This document shows, in pieces, positions 18,943-26,868 of a stretch of DNA of 64,000 bases. The notes under the pieces were generated by a model that was given only the letters and a program-made list of their open reading frames with translations, was not told the origin of the DNA and did not search any database. The DNA is from Inhella proteolytica (GTDB lineage Bacteria > Pseudomonadota > Gammaproteobacteria > Burkholderiales > Burkholderiaceae_C), in contig NZ_JAEDAK010000014.1 in assembly GCF_016093275.1 (NCBI RefSeq), forward strand, positions 60,276 to 124,275, read 5' to 3'. A program made the position numbers and the translations under genes. Numbering within the stretch: the first letter of the stretch is position 1; each line of letters starts with the position of its first letter.

Positions 18943-20331
18943 TCAGGCGGTGAACAAACCCAGGTCGCGCGCAGCAAAGCGGCCGATGTTGGGGGCGATC
19001 AGGGCCAGCTCGCTGTCTGCCACCCCCATCCAGCGCGCCAGTGTGGCGGCGAGCTGATCGACGCTGGTGCTGGGAATCAGGCGGCCCTGGCCCACGTCGT
19101 CAGGCCCGTTGTGGGCCAGCACGGGCCAGTTGCCCCAGAAGCGCTGACCCCGCAGCGCGCCGCCCAGCAGCAGTTGGTGGCTGCCCCAGCCGTGGTCGCT
19201 GCCATTGCCGTTGCTGGTGAGCGTGCGGCCGAATTCGCTGGCGGTGAAGGTGGTGATCTGGTTGGCCACGCCCAGCTCCACCATCGCCGCCTGGAAGGCT
19301 GCGAGCGCGCCGCCGATCTGCGTCAGCAGGCCCGGGTGGTTGGCCGTCAGGTCATCGTGGTTGTCAAAGCCGCCGAGCGAGACCATGAAGACCTGGCGTT
19401 GCACGCCCAGGGCGCCGCGCGCGGCGATCAGGCGCGCCACCACTTGCAGCTGGCGCGCCAGGCCCGTGGCCGGGAAGGTGGTTTGCAGTGCACTGGCCCC
19501 CGCCAGCGCGGCGGCCACACGCGCCTCGGCGTCGATGGCGCGGCCGGCCACCTGGGTGATCTCGTTCTGCAGCCAATGGCCACGCGGTGTGGTCAGCAGG
19601 CTGCGCAGCGCCTGCTGGCAGGCGGTGGAGCCAAAGAGCGCGGACTTGACGCCATTGATGGGCACCGCGCCATTGGTCGAGACCTGGTAGCGGATGGCCT
19701 GATCGCCCGCCAGGTAGACGGCATTGCCGCTGGTGCTGATGCAGGTGAAGGCCGCGGTGGCATTGCTGGCCAGGAACAGATCGCCCAGCGCACCGCCCCA
19801 GCCGCGCGTGGCGCCCTCGGCCTCGCTGCTTTGCCAGACGGACTGCTGGTCGTTGTGGGAGAACAGGCGCGGCGGCAGCGGCACCGAGCGCGCTTGGTAC
19901 TGGGCCTTGCTGGTGGGCGCGCGCAGCGGGCCGACGTTCAGCAGCACGCCCATCTGGCCATTGTCGAACCAGGGCTTGAGGGGCGCGAGCTGCGGTGCCA
20001 GCGCCAGCTGGGTGCCGCCGGACAAGGCCAGGCGCGGCGTCAGGGCCGTGGCGCTCAGGGTGTCACGCGCCAGGCCCAGGCCGGCGCGCAGCGTGGTGTA
20101 GCTGGCGTGGCCGGCGGTGTCGTAGGGGATGACGGTGTTGCTCTGGTCGTTGCCGCCGTAGAGGAAGACGCAGACGAGGGCCTTGTAGCCGCCGCTGGCG
20201 TCGGCCGCGGCGGCCTCGCCCAGTGCGGCCAGATTCAGAGCCCAGGGCGCGGCGGCGCCGGCCAGACCCAGCTGACTGGCGCGGCGCAGAAAGGCGCGGC
20301 GGCGCAGTTCGGGCAGGCGGTTGATGTGCAT
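18943..20331 (-). CDS. DUF1501 family exported protein
   Basis: 462 residues. DUF1501 proteins belong to the alkaline-phosphatase/sulfatase-like fold and are almost always encoded beside DUF1800; their biochemical role is not settled. Seen: an N-terminal twin-arginine-type signal (RRRAFLRRAS then a hydrophobic stretch), YGGNDQSNTVIPY, FSHNDQQSVWQS, SLGGFDNHDD, FTASEFGRTLTSNGNGSDHGWG, and a C-terminal LARWMGV. These blocks match the family. It starts 12 bases after the DUF1800 stop, so the pair is one operon. Its C-terminus converges on the Asp-box lipoprotein, with a short hairpin spanning both stops (18930-18946). Confidence 0.93.
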   Translation of the reverse strand: MHINRLPELRRRAFLRRASQLGLAGAAAPWALNLAALGEAAAADASGGYKALVCVFLYGGNDQSNTVIPYDTAGHASYTTLRAGLGLARDTLSATALTPRLALSGGTQLALAPQLAPLKPWFDNGQMGVLLNVGPLRAPTSKAQYQARSVPLPPRLFSHNDQQSVWQSSEAEGATRGWGGALGDLFLASNATAAFTCISTSGNAVYLAGDQAIRYQVSTNGAVPINGVKSALFGSTACQQALRSLLTTPRGHWLQNEITQVAGRAIDAEARVAAALAGASALQTTFPATGLARQLQVVARLIAARGALGVQRQVFMVSLGGFDNHDDLTANHPGLLTQIGGALAAFQAAMVELGVANQITTFTASEFGRTLTSNGNGSDHGWGSHQLLLGGALRGQRFWGNWPVLAHNGPDDVGQGRLIPSTSVDQLAATLARWMGVADSELALIAPNIGRFAARDLGLFTA

Positions 20332-20343
20332 GGCGAGCTTTGC

Positions 20344-22143
20344 CTACTGCTGGATCAGGTAATCGGGGCTGGCCAGCACCAGCAGTTGGGCGGCGCGCAC
20401 GCGGGCCAGCTTGCCGCTGTCGGTGCCGGCGCTGATCTGGCCCACGGCCGTGGCCAGCTGACTGAGCACAGCGCCCGGAATGGCATTGGCCGCCAGGTGC
20501 AGGTTCAGCGCGGCCAGCAGTGCGGCGGCATCGGCGGCGAGTGGGATCAGGGCCGAGACATCGGGGCGCAGATCGCCCACGCCATTCGTGATCCAGTTCT
20601 GCATCGTGTTCAGGTAGCCCGCGATGCTGCTTTCGTTGAGCAGTTGGAACTCGGGCACGGTGACAGCCTGCGCGGCCAGCGGCCCGCCCGAGGGCACATA
20701 GCCGGGGCGGAAGAAGTTGAAGACCGTGGGGCTGCGGAAGGGGCTCTGGCCCAGGCGGGTGGCGGGGTCGGAGGTGTCGCCGATGGCCCAGAGGTCGCCC
20801 GGCGAGTTCAGGCCCAGGGTGCGCGCCCATTGCACGAAGCGCAGCACCGGTTCGCGCAGGCGGCCGCCTTGCACCCCGCTGGGTGCGGCGCGCGCCTCGG
20901 GGTCCAGCAGCACGGCACGCAAGGTGGCTTTCAGGTCACCGCGCTGGCCGCGGCCGTTGTCGTTGAAGGCCGCCGCCACGCGCGCCACATAGGCCGGGCT
21001 GGGGTGACTCTGGGTGAAGCGCTGGATCAGCTGGCGGCCGATGAAGGGGCCGACGTTCGGATGGTTGGCGAGGATGTCCAGCGCCTGCTGCAGCGCGGCC
21101 GGGCCATCGGCGCTGGCGGGGATGGTCTTACCGAGCACCTGTTTGTCGCCGCCGGCAAAGCGGCTGGCCACATGGATCATCGGGCGCTTGACGTACTCGT
21201 AGTCGTCGTTGCCGGCGCGGTTGCTGTCCCAGCCGGTGAACACGCGCGCCAGCTGGGTGATGTCGGCCTGCGTGTAGCTCTCCACCGGCTGGCCGCTCAC
21301 GCGCTGCGGCGTGCCGTCCGGGTTCAGCAGCAGCAGGCCGATGGAGAACAGCTGCATCACCTCGCGGGCGTAGTTCTCGTCCGGCACGCGGCCGGTGGCC
21401 GGGTCTTCCTTGCGGTTGCCACGCAGGTTCAGGTAGCTGCCCATGGGCACGCTGAAGGTCACCGCCTCCAGCAGCTGGCGGTAGCTGCCAAACGCGTGCT
21501 GCTCCAGCAGATCGGCGTAGTGCGCGATGGCCAGACCACGCCAGGGGATGGGCAGGCCATTCATCGAGACCACCAGGATCTCGGACAAGGCCAGGGCCAT
21601 ACGCTGGCGCACCGGGTCGGTGGCGGTCAGCAGCTTGCGCCAGATGGCCGCGTCAGCGCCGTTGAAGTTGTTGCTGTTGGCCTCGACGGCATAGCCCTTG
21701 GCCACCATCCAGTCGTAGCGGCTGCTGCCTTCGGGCGGACGTGCCAGCTGCGCGTCCAGCCAGGGTGCGATGCCCTGCGCCTGGACGGCGGCGATCTCGG
21801 CGGGGCGGGCATCCAGCCCGGCCTGCAGCAGGAAGCGCGCGGCCTCCGCCGCGGCCAGGCTGGGTGGTGCCGGTGCGGGTGGGGGCGCCGGCGTGGGAGC
21901 CGGGCTGGGGGCGGGTGAAGGGCTTGGCGAAGGTGCCGGCGCCGGGGGTGGGCTGGGTGCTGGCGGCGGAGCGGGAGCCGGTGCGGGGGACGGTGCGCCG
22001 CCGCCACCCCCGCCACCCCCGCCACCCCCACCGCAGGCCGTCAGCAAGGCGGCGGCGCCCAGCGCGCCCAGCAGGGCTTCGGAGCTCAGTTCGGGCGCCG
22101 GAGCCTCGGCCACGTCCACTTCATTCGGCACTGGGTCTTGCAT
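20344..22143 (-). CDS. DUF1800 family exported protein with poly-Gly and Pro-rich linker
   Basis: 599 residues. Seen: an N-terminal segment with a lipobox-like ALLTAC (Cys37), preceded by an unusually long polar lead (1-20); then a run of about 12 Gly and a Pro/Ala/Ser linker to about residue 93; then the DUF1800 body (AAEAARFLLQAGLDARPAEI, GNRKEDPATGRVPDENYAREVMQLFSIGL, PFIGRQLIQRFTQSHPSPAYV, FNFFRPGY). It is the first gene of the DUF1800-DUF1501 pair. The linker DNA (about 21,860-22,040) is highly repetitive and prone to slippage, so strain-to-strain length change is likely. Whether Cys37 is lipidated is uncertain because the lead is long. Confidence 0.92.
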   Translation of the reverse strand: MQDPVPNEVDVAEAPAPELSSEALLGALGAAALLTACGGGGGGGGGGGGAPSPAPAPAPPPAPSPPPAPAPSPSPSPAPSPAPTPAPPPAPAPPSLAAAEAARFLLQAGLDARPAEIAAVQAQGIAPWLDAQLARPPEGSSRYDWMVAKGYAVEANSNNFNGADAAIWRKLLTATDPVRQRMALALSEILVVSMNGLPIPWRGLAIAHYADLLEQHAFGSYRQLLEAVTFSVPMGSYLNLRGNRKEDPATGRVPDENYAREVMQLFSIGLLLLNPDGTPQRVSGQPVESYTQADITQLARVFTGWDSNRAGNDDYEYVKRPMIHVASRFAGGDKQVLGKTIPASADGPAALQQALDILANHPNVGPFIGRQLIQRFTQSHPSPAYVARVAAAFNDNGRGQRGDLKATLRAVLLDPEARAAPSGVQGGRLREPVLRFVQWARTLGLNSPGDLWAIGDTSDPATRLGQSPFRSPTVFNFFRPGYVPSGGPLAAQAVTVPEFQLLNESSIAGYLNTMQNWITNGVGDLRPDVSALIPLAADAAALLAALNLHLAANAIPGAVLSQLATAVGQISAGTDSGKLARVRAAQLLVLASPDYLIQQ

Positions 22144-22155
22144 GCGCCGAATGTA

Positions 22156-22182
22156 GAAGCGGCCGCTCCAGGCGGCCGCTTC
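22156..22182 (-). terminator. Terminator-like hairpin after the CoA-transferase operon
   Basis: An 11-bp perfect stem (GAAGCGGCCGC / GCGGCCGCTTC) with loop TCCAG lies between the scoB stop and the DUF1800 start. The T content after it on the minus strand is weak, so efficiency is uncertain. Confidence 0.6.
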
Positions 22183-22205
22183 ATTCTGTTAACGCTGGGA
22201 TTCGG

Positions 22206-22844
22206 TCAGATCAGCGGCACGCCGGTCTTGCTCTGCACGAACTCGCGCGTCACCTCGGGGGCCAGCTCCACCAGCTTCAGGCCGGTCGGCGTCACGTCCA
22301 TCACCGCCAGGTCCGTGATGATGCGGTGCACCACGCCCACGCCCGTCAGCGGCAGCGTGCACTTGGGGATGATCTTCAGGTCCTCGGTGCCATCCTTCTT
22401 CTTGGCCACGTGTTCCATCAGCACCACCACGCGGGCCACGCCGGCCACCAGGTCCATGGCGCCGCCCATGCCCTTAACCATCTTGCCGGGGATCATCCAG
22501 TTGGCCAGGTCGCCGCTGCCGCTGACCTGCATGGCGCCCAGGATGCTCAAGTTGATCTTGCCGCCGCGGATCATCGCGAAGCTGTCGTGGCTGCCGAAGA
22601 TCGAGCTGCCCGGCAGCGTGGTCACGGTCTGCTTGCCGGCGTTGATGAGGTCGGCATCCACTTCCGCTTCCGTGGGGAAGGGGCCGATACCCAGCATGCC
22701 GTTCTCGCTCTGCAGCCAAACTTCCTTGTCCGCCGGCACATGGTTGGCCACCAGGGTGGGGATGCCGATGCCGAGGTTCACGTAGAAGCCGTCTTCCAGC
22801 TCCTGGGCGGCGCGGGCCGCCATTTGGTCTTGGTTCCAGGCCAT
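22206..22844 (-). CDS. scoB: 3-oxoacid CoA-transferase, subunit B
   Basis: 212 residues. With subunit A it moves CoA between succinyl-CoA and acetoacetate or related 3-oxoacids. Seen: [17 protein letters not shown]; the active-site segment [10 protein letters not shown], in which Glu47 forms the acyl and CoA thioester intermediates; [15 protein letters not shown]; and [11 protein letters not shown]. Its start lies one base after the scoA stop. Without biochemistry the 3-oxoadipate variant (PcaJ-like) cannot be excluded; no protocatechuate genes are nearby, which favours the ketone-body or general enzyme. Confidence 0.94.
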   Translation of the reverse strand: MAWNQDQMAARAAQELEDGFYVNLGIGIPTLVANHVPADKEVWLQSENGMLGIGPFPTEAEVDADLINAGKQTVTTLPGSSIFGSHDSFAMIRGGKINLSILGAMQVSGSGDLANWMIPGKMVKGMGGAMDLVAGVARVVVLMEHVAKKKDGTEDLKIIPKCTLPLTGVGVVHRIITDLAVMDVTPTGLKLVELAPEVTREFVQSKTGVPLI

Positions 22845-22845
22845 C

Positions 22846-23541
22846 TCAGCTCCTCACGGTGCGCTTTTCAATGCGCTTCTCGGGGGTGGGGTTGTGCACG
22901 ATGCGGTGCACATAGATGCCGGGCAGGTGGATGTCGTCCGGGGCGATCTCGCCGACCTCGACGATCTTCTCCACCTCCACCACGCAGACCTTGCCGGCCA
23001 TGGCGGCGGCCGGGTTGAAGTTGCGCGCCGTCAGGCGGAAGCGCAGGTTGCCGGCCTTGTCGGCCACGTCGGCCTTGATGAGGCTGAGCTCGGGGCGCAG
23101 GCTGCGCTCCATCACATAGGTGTGGCCGTCGAACTCGCGCAGCTCCTTGCCTTCGGCCACCAGGGTGCCCACGCCGGTGCGTGTGAAGAAGGCCGGGATG
23201 CCGGCGCCGCCGGCGCGCAGCTTCTCGGCCAGCGTGCCCTGGGGCGTGAACTCCAGCTCCAGCTCACCGGCCAGGTACTGGCGCTCGAACTCCTTGTTCT
23301 CGCCCACGTAAGAGGAAATCATCTTCTTGATCTGGCGCGTTTCCAGCAGCTTGCCGAGGCCGAAGCCGTCGACACCGGCGTTGTTGGAAATCGCGGTCAG
23401 GTTCTGCGCGCCGGTGCGCTGCAGCGCGTCGATCAGCGCCTCGGGAATGCCGCACAGACCGAACCCGCCCACGGCGATCAATTGACCGTCGTGGACGAGG
23501 CCCGCCAGTGCCGCATCGGCGCTCGGGTAGAGCTTGTTCAT
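22846..23541 (-). CDS. scoA: 3-oxoacid CoA-transferase, subunit A
   Basis: 231 residues from the ATG at 23541; the frame is open for another 19 codons, but [16 protein letters not shown] is the usual N-terminus. Seen: [57 protein letters not shown] and the C-terminal [14 protein letters not shown]. It forms the heteromer with scoB immediately downstream. It is divergent from the radical SAM gene with 155 bases between; that gap holds a TTACG-N10-CGTAA dyad (23571-23590) that might be an operator. Confidence 0.94.
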   Translation of the reverse strand: MNKLYPSADAALAGLVHDGQLIAVGGFGLCGIPEALIDALQRTGAQNLTAISNNAGVDGFGLGKLLETRQIKKMISSYVGENKEFERQYLAGELELEFTPQGTLAEKLRAGGAGIPAFFTRTGVGTLVAEGKELREFDGHTYVMERSLRPELSLIKADVADKAGNLRFRLTARNFNPAAAMAGKVCVVEVEKIVEVGEIAPDDIHLPGIYVHRIVHNPTPEKRIEKRTVRS

Positions 23542-23696
23542 GGGCAGCCTCGTGAAGAGAGGGCGCGAGCTTACGCGAAACCACCCGTAATGCTGCACTG
23601 CAACACTGTCCGGGATTCAGGCACACCCCTGCCCGGCCGAAGCCAGGCTTTGCCGGGGCGCAAGCCAGACAATCCGGGCTCAACCCCCTGCCCACC

Positions 23697-25607
23697 ATGA
23701 CCGAATCGCCCCGGGTGCTGTCGCTCATCCCCCCGATGACGCAGCTCAACACCCCCTACCCCGCCACTGCCTACCTCACCGGCTTCCTGCGCCGCCAGGG
23801 CGTGGATGCCCGCCAGGCCGATCTGGCCCTCGCCCTGGTGCTGCACCTGCTCAGGCCGCAGGGCCTGCAGCGCCTGCGCCGTGCGGCCCAGGCGGTGGCC
23901 CAGCCCAGCCCCAGCCTGCAGTTCCATCTGCAGGAGGCCGAGCGCATCGCCCAGGTCACGCCCCGGGTGCTGGCCTTTCTGCAGGGGCGCGACGCCACGC
24001 TGGCACACCGCATCAACAGCCGCGCCTACCTGCCCGAAGGGCCGCGCTTTGCGCCGGCCGATGCCGGCATCCCCGGCCAGGAAGACGAACCCGACCCGCT
24101 GGCCTGGGCCTTCGGCACCCTGGGAGCGCAAGACCGCGCGCGCCACCTGGCCACCCTGTTCCTGAATGACCTGGCCGATGCGATCCGCGAGGCCCTGGAC
24201 CCGCGCTTCGAGTTCGTGCGCTACGCCGAGCGCCTTGCCATGAGCCAGCCCAGCTTCGACCCGCTGGCCGAGGCCCTGGCGGCGCCACCCACCGTGGTGG
24301 ATGAAGCGCTGCAGCAGCTCACGCTCGAAACCATCGAAGCGCACCAGCCGCAGGTGGTGTTGCTCTCCTGCCCCTTCCCCGGCAGCGTGTACGGCGCCTT
24401 CCGCATCGCCCAGGCGATCCGCCAAGCGCACCCGCACATCACCCTGGTGCTGGGTGGCGGCTACGTGAACACCGAGTTGCGTGAGCTGGCCGAGCCGCGC
24501 GTGTTCGACTACTTTGACTTCGTCACCCTGGACGCTGGCGAGCGCGTACTGCTGGCCCTGCTGGAACACCTCAAGGGCAAACGGGGAAAAAGCCGGCTGG
24601 TGCGCTCCTTCTGGCGCGAGGAAGGTCAGGTGCGTTACCAGGCTGGCCTGGGCGAACCCGAGGTGCCCTTCGAGGACGTGGGCACGCCCACCTGGGACGG
24701 CCTGCCGCTGCAGGACTACCTGAGCCTGCTCGACATGCTCAACCCCATGCACCGGCTGTGGAGCGACGGGCGCTGGAACAAGCTCACCGTGGCCCTGGGC
24801 TGCTACTGGAAGAAGTGCAGCTTCTGCGACGTGGGGCTGGACTACATCGGCCGCTACGAGGCCACCACCGCCGAAGTGCTGGCCGACCGCATCGAGGCCA
24901 TCGTGGCCGAGACCGGCCAGACCGGCTTCCACTTCGTGGACGAGGCCGCCCCGCCCAAGATGCTGAAAGCCCTGGCCGATGAACTGATCCAGCGCCGCCT
25001 GGACATCAGCTGGTGGGGCAATGTGCGCTTCGAAAAGACCTTCACCCCGGCCCTGGTGGAAAAGCTCGCCGAGAGCGGCTGCATTGCCATCAGCGGCGGC
25101 CTGGAGGTGGCCAGTGACCGGCTGCTGAAGCTGATGAACAAGGGCGTGACGGTGGAGCAGGTCGCACGCGTCACCAAGGCCTTTGCCGACCACGGCGTGC
25201 TGGTGCATGCCTACCTGATGTACGGCTTCCCGACCCAGACCGCGCAGGACACCGTCGATGCCCTGGAGTACGTGCGCCAGCTCTTCGAAGAGGGCTGCAT
25301 CCACAGCGGCTTCTTCCACCGCTTTGCCTGCACCGTGCACTCGCCCGTCGGCCAGAAGCCCGAGGAATTCGGCGTGCAGCTGATCCCGCTGCCGCCCGGA
25401 ACCTTTGCCAAGAACGACATCGGCTTCATCGACCCCACCGGCGTGGACCACGACCGCCTGGGCCTGGGCCTGAAGCGCGGGCTCTACAACTTCATGCACG
25501 GTGTGGGGCTGGATTGGGACGTGCGCCGCTGGTTCGAGGAAATCCGCGTGCCCAAGCCCACCGTCAAGCGCGGGCACATCGCGCGGGCGCTCGGCGTCAG
25601 CGCTTGA
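23697..25607 (+). CDS. Radical SAM protein with B12-binding-like N-terminal domain
   Basis: 636 residues. Seen: an N-terminal segment typical of the cobalamin-binding-like radical SAM class (IPPMTQLNTPYPATAYLTGF, later VVLLSCPFPGSVYGAF and LVLGGGYVNTEL), then a radical SAM barrel with C369-X4-C374-X2-C377 (GCYWKKCSFC), GFHFVDEAAPP, ISGGLEVASDRLL and YLMYGFPTQT. The Cys spacing is X4/X2, not the classical X3/X2. No substrate can be assigned; the family includes methyltransferases and ring-modifying enzymes, and no obvious partner gene is adjacent. It converges on the TonB-like gene with an 11-base overlap. Confidence 0.88.
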   Translation: MTESPRVLSLIPPMTQLNTPYPATAYLTGFLRRQGVDARQADLALALVLHLLRPQGLQRLRRAAQAVAQPSPSLQFHLQEAERIAQVTPRVLAFLQGRDATLAHRINSRAYLPEGPRFAPADAGIPGQEDEPDPLAWAFGTLGAQDRARHLATLFLNDLADAIREALDPRFEFVRYAERLAMSQPSFDPLAEALAAPPTVVDEALQQLTLETIEAHQPQVVLLSCPFPGSVYGAFRIAQAIRQAHPHITLVLGGGYVNTELRELAEPRVFDYFDFVTLDAGERVLLALLEHLKGKRGKSRLVRSFWREEGQVRYQAGLGEPEVPFEDVGTPTWDGLPLQDYLSLLDMLNPMHRLWSDGRWNKLTVALGCYWKKCSFCDVGLDYIGRYEATTAEVLADRIEAIVAETGQTGFHFVDEAAPPKMLKALADELIQRRLDISWWGNVRFEKTFTPALVEKLAESGCIAISGGLEVASDRLLKLMNKGVTVEQVARVTKAFADHGVLVHAYLMYGFPTQTAQDTVDALEYVRQLFEEGCIHSGFFHRFACTVHSPVGQKPEEFGVQLIPLPPGTFAKNDIGFIDPTGVDHDRLGLGLKRGLYNFMHGVGLDWDVRRWFEEIRVPKPTVKRGHIARALGVSA

Positions 25608-26304
25608 AGGCGATCTCCACTTCCACTTCCCGGGCGGCCGGCAGGGGCTCGAAGCGCCACTGCAACACCGCGCGCTCGGCCACCTGACCCAGCCGGCGCG
25701 GCACGCCTTCCACGGCACGCGCGCTCTGCACCTTCCCGTCGGTGCCCACCATGAAGCGCAGCTTGACCACCGGGCTGCTCGCCCCCAGGGTGGCCTGGAT
25801 CTGCGGCGTCAGTTCCGGCGCCACGAAGTCCACCAGCTTCAGCTCAACCTCCTGTTCTTCGGGCTCCGGCTCGGGCGTGGGCGGCGGCGCCGCGGCGGCG
25901 GGCGGTTGAACCGGCGCCCCAAGCGCAGGGCGGGCCGGGTCTTCCGCCGCCGCACCCTGCGGCCGGCTTGCCTCCGGCGCAATTTGCGGCACGGTTGCCG
26001 GCGCAGAGGCCAAGCTTGGCGCCGAGGCCTGCGCCGCTGCGACGCCGGGCTCGGGCGCGGCGGGCTTGCTGCGGGCCGTTGGCGTGGCGTCCGAGCGGGC
26101 AGGGGCCAGCCTGGGGCTTGGTGCCGCGGCGCTGGGTGCCGCTGCTGGTGCGGCGCTGGGCTTCTTCACCGTCTGGAACTTGATGAAGCTGAACACCTTT
26201 TCCGCATCGCGCTTGGCACGCTCGGCGTCGCTCAATCCCTTGCCGCCGTCCTGCGCCAGCGCCGAACCCATGACACCTACCCCCAGCACCCACCACCATC
26301 GCAT
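25597..26304 (-). CDS. TonB C-terminal-like periplasmic protein
   Basis: 235 residues. Seen: an N-terminal signal or anchor (RWWWVLGVGVMGSALAQ); a long Ala/Pro-rich spacer (about 50-150) as in periplasm-spanning TonB proteins; and a C-terminal domain with VKLRFMVGTDGKVQSARAVEG and AVLQWRFEPLP, the TonB_C pattern. There is no ExbB/ExbD pair nearby, and the apparently cleavable signal (ALAQ at 15-18) suggests a soluble periplasmic protein rather than an inner-membrane energy transducer. Role unknown. It is divergent from blaI across a 192-base gap that holds the large palindrome at 26452-26490. Confidence 0.8.
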   Translation of the reverse strand: MRWWWVLGVGVMGSALAQDGGKGLSDAERAKRDAEKVFSFIKFQTVKKPSAAPAAAPSAAAPSPRLAPARSDATPTARSKPAAPEPGVAAAQASAPSLASAPATVPQIAPEASRPQGAAAEDPARPALGAPVQPPAAAAPPPTPEPEPEEQEVELKLVDFVAPELTPQIQATLGASSPVVKLRFMVGTDGKVQSARAVEGVPRRLGQVAERAVLQWRFEPLPAAREVEVEIAFKR

Positions 26305-26451
26305 GACATGACCCTCGTGACGAAGCCCTGGCGGACCGACAGCGGGAACTTAACGTCAGAACGATGACAGGCGCTAGCGCACGGCCCCGCCCCGCGCGCC
26401 TGTGCACACGCCGATGGCGCAAAACGCGGGTTTGCCCGCGGCAATGGGTTT

Positions 26452-26490
26452 GATTACACCCGTAAACTTAACGCGTTTACATCAGTAATC
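26452..26490. promoter_or_regulatory. Bipartite palindrome upstream of blaI (probable BlaI operator)
   Basis: Two nested inverted repeats share one centre at 26471: outer GATTAC (26452-26457) with GTAATC (26485-26490), and inner GTAAAC (26462-26467) with GTTTAC (26475-26480). The TTACA/TGTAA-like half-sites resemble the operators known for BlaI/MecI-family repressors. The site ends 6 bases before the blaI ATG, so a bound dimer pair would block its expression: autoregulation is the likely meaning. The stretch is AT-rich compared with its surroundings. Confidence 0.7.
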
Positions 26491-26496
26491 AATCAC

Positions 26497-26868
26497 ATGA
26501 AGCTCCCCATCAGCGAGGCCGAGGCCCAGGTCATGGAAGTGCTGTGGCAGCGCGCGCCACAGGCCACCGATGAAATCGCCGCCGCCCTGGCCGGTCAGCA
26601 GGACTGGCAGCTCGCCACCATCAAGACCCTGCTGAACCGCCTGCTCAACAAGGGCGCCATCGCCGCGGACAAGGACGGCCGGCGCTACCTCTACCGGCCC
26701 CTGCTGGCGCGCGAGGACTGGGTGGGCAGCCAGAGCATCGGCCTGCTCGACCGCCTGTTCGGCGGCCAGCTGGCGCCGCTGGTGGCGCAGTTCAGCAGCC
26801 AGAGGAAGCTCAGCGCGGCCGACCGCGCGGCGCTGCAGAAGCTGCTGGCGGAGAGTGGTGATGAGTGA
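26497..26868 (+). CDS. BlaI/MecI/CopY-family transcriptional repressor
   Basis: 123 residues. A winged-helix repressor that binds DNA as a dimer and is usually inactivated by proteolysis triggered by the membrane sensor encoded next. Seen: the N-terminal family block ISEAEAQVMEVLWQRAPQAT, recognition helix region LATIKTLLNRLLNKGAI, wing DKDGRRYLYRPL, and a C-terminal dimerisation helix (LSAADRAALQKLLAES). It overlaps the M56 gene by eight bases. No beta-lactamase lies directly beside it, so the regulated targets are open. Confidence 0.94.
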   Translation: MKLPISEAEAQVMEVLWQRAPQATDEIAAALAGQQDWQLATIKTLLNRLLNKGAIAADKDGRRYLYRPLLAREDWVGSQSIGLLDRLFGGQLAPLVAQFSSQRKLSAADRAALQKLLAESGDE

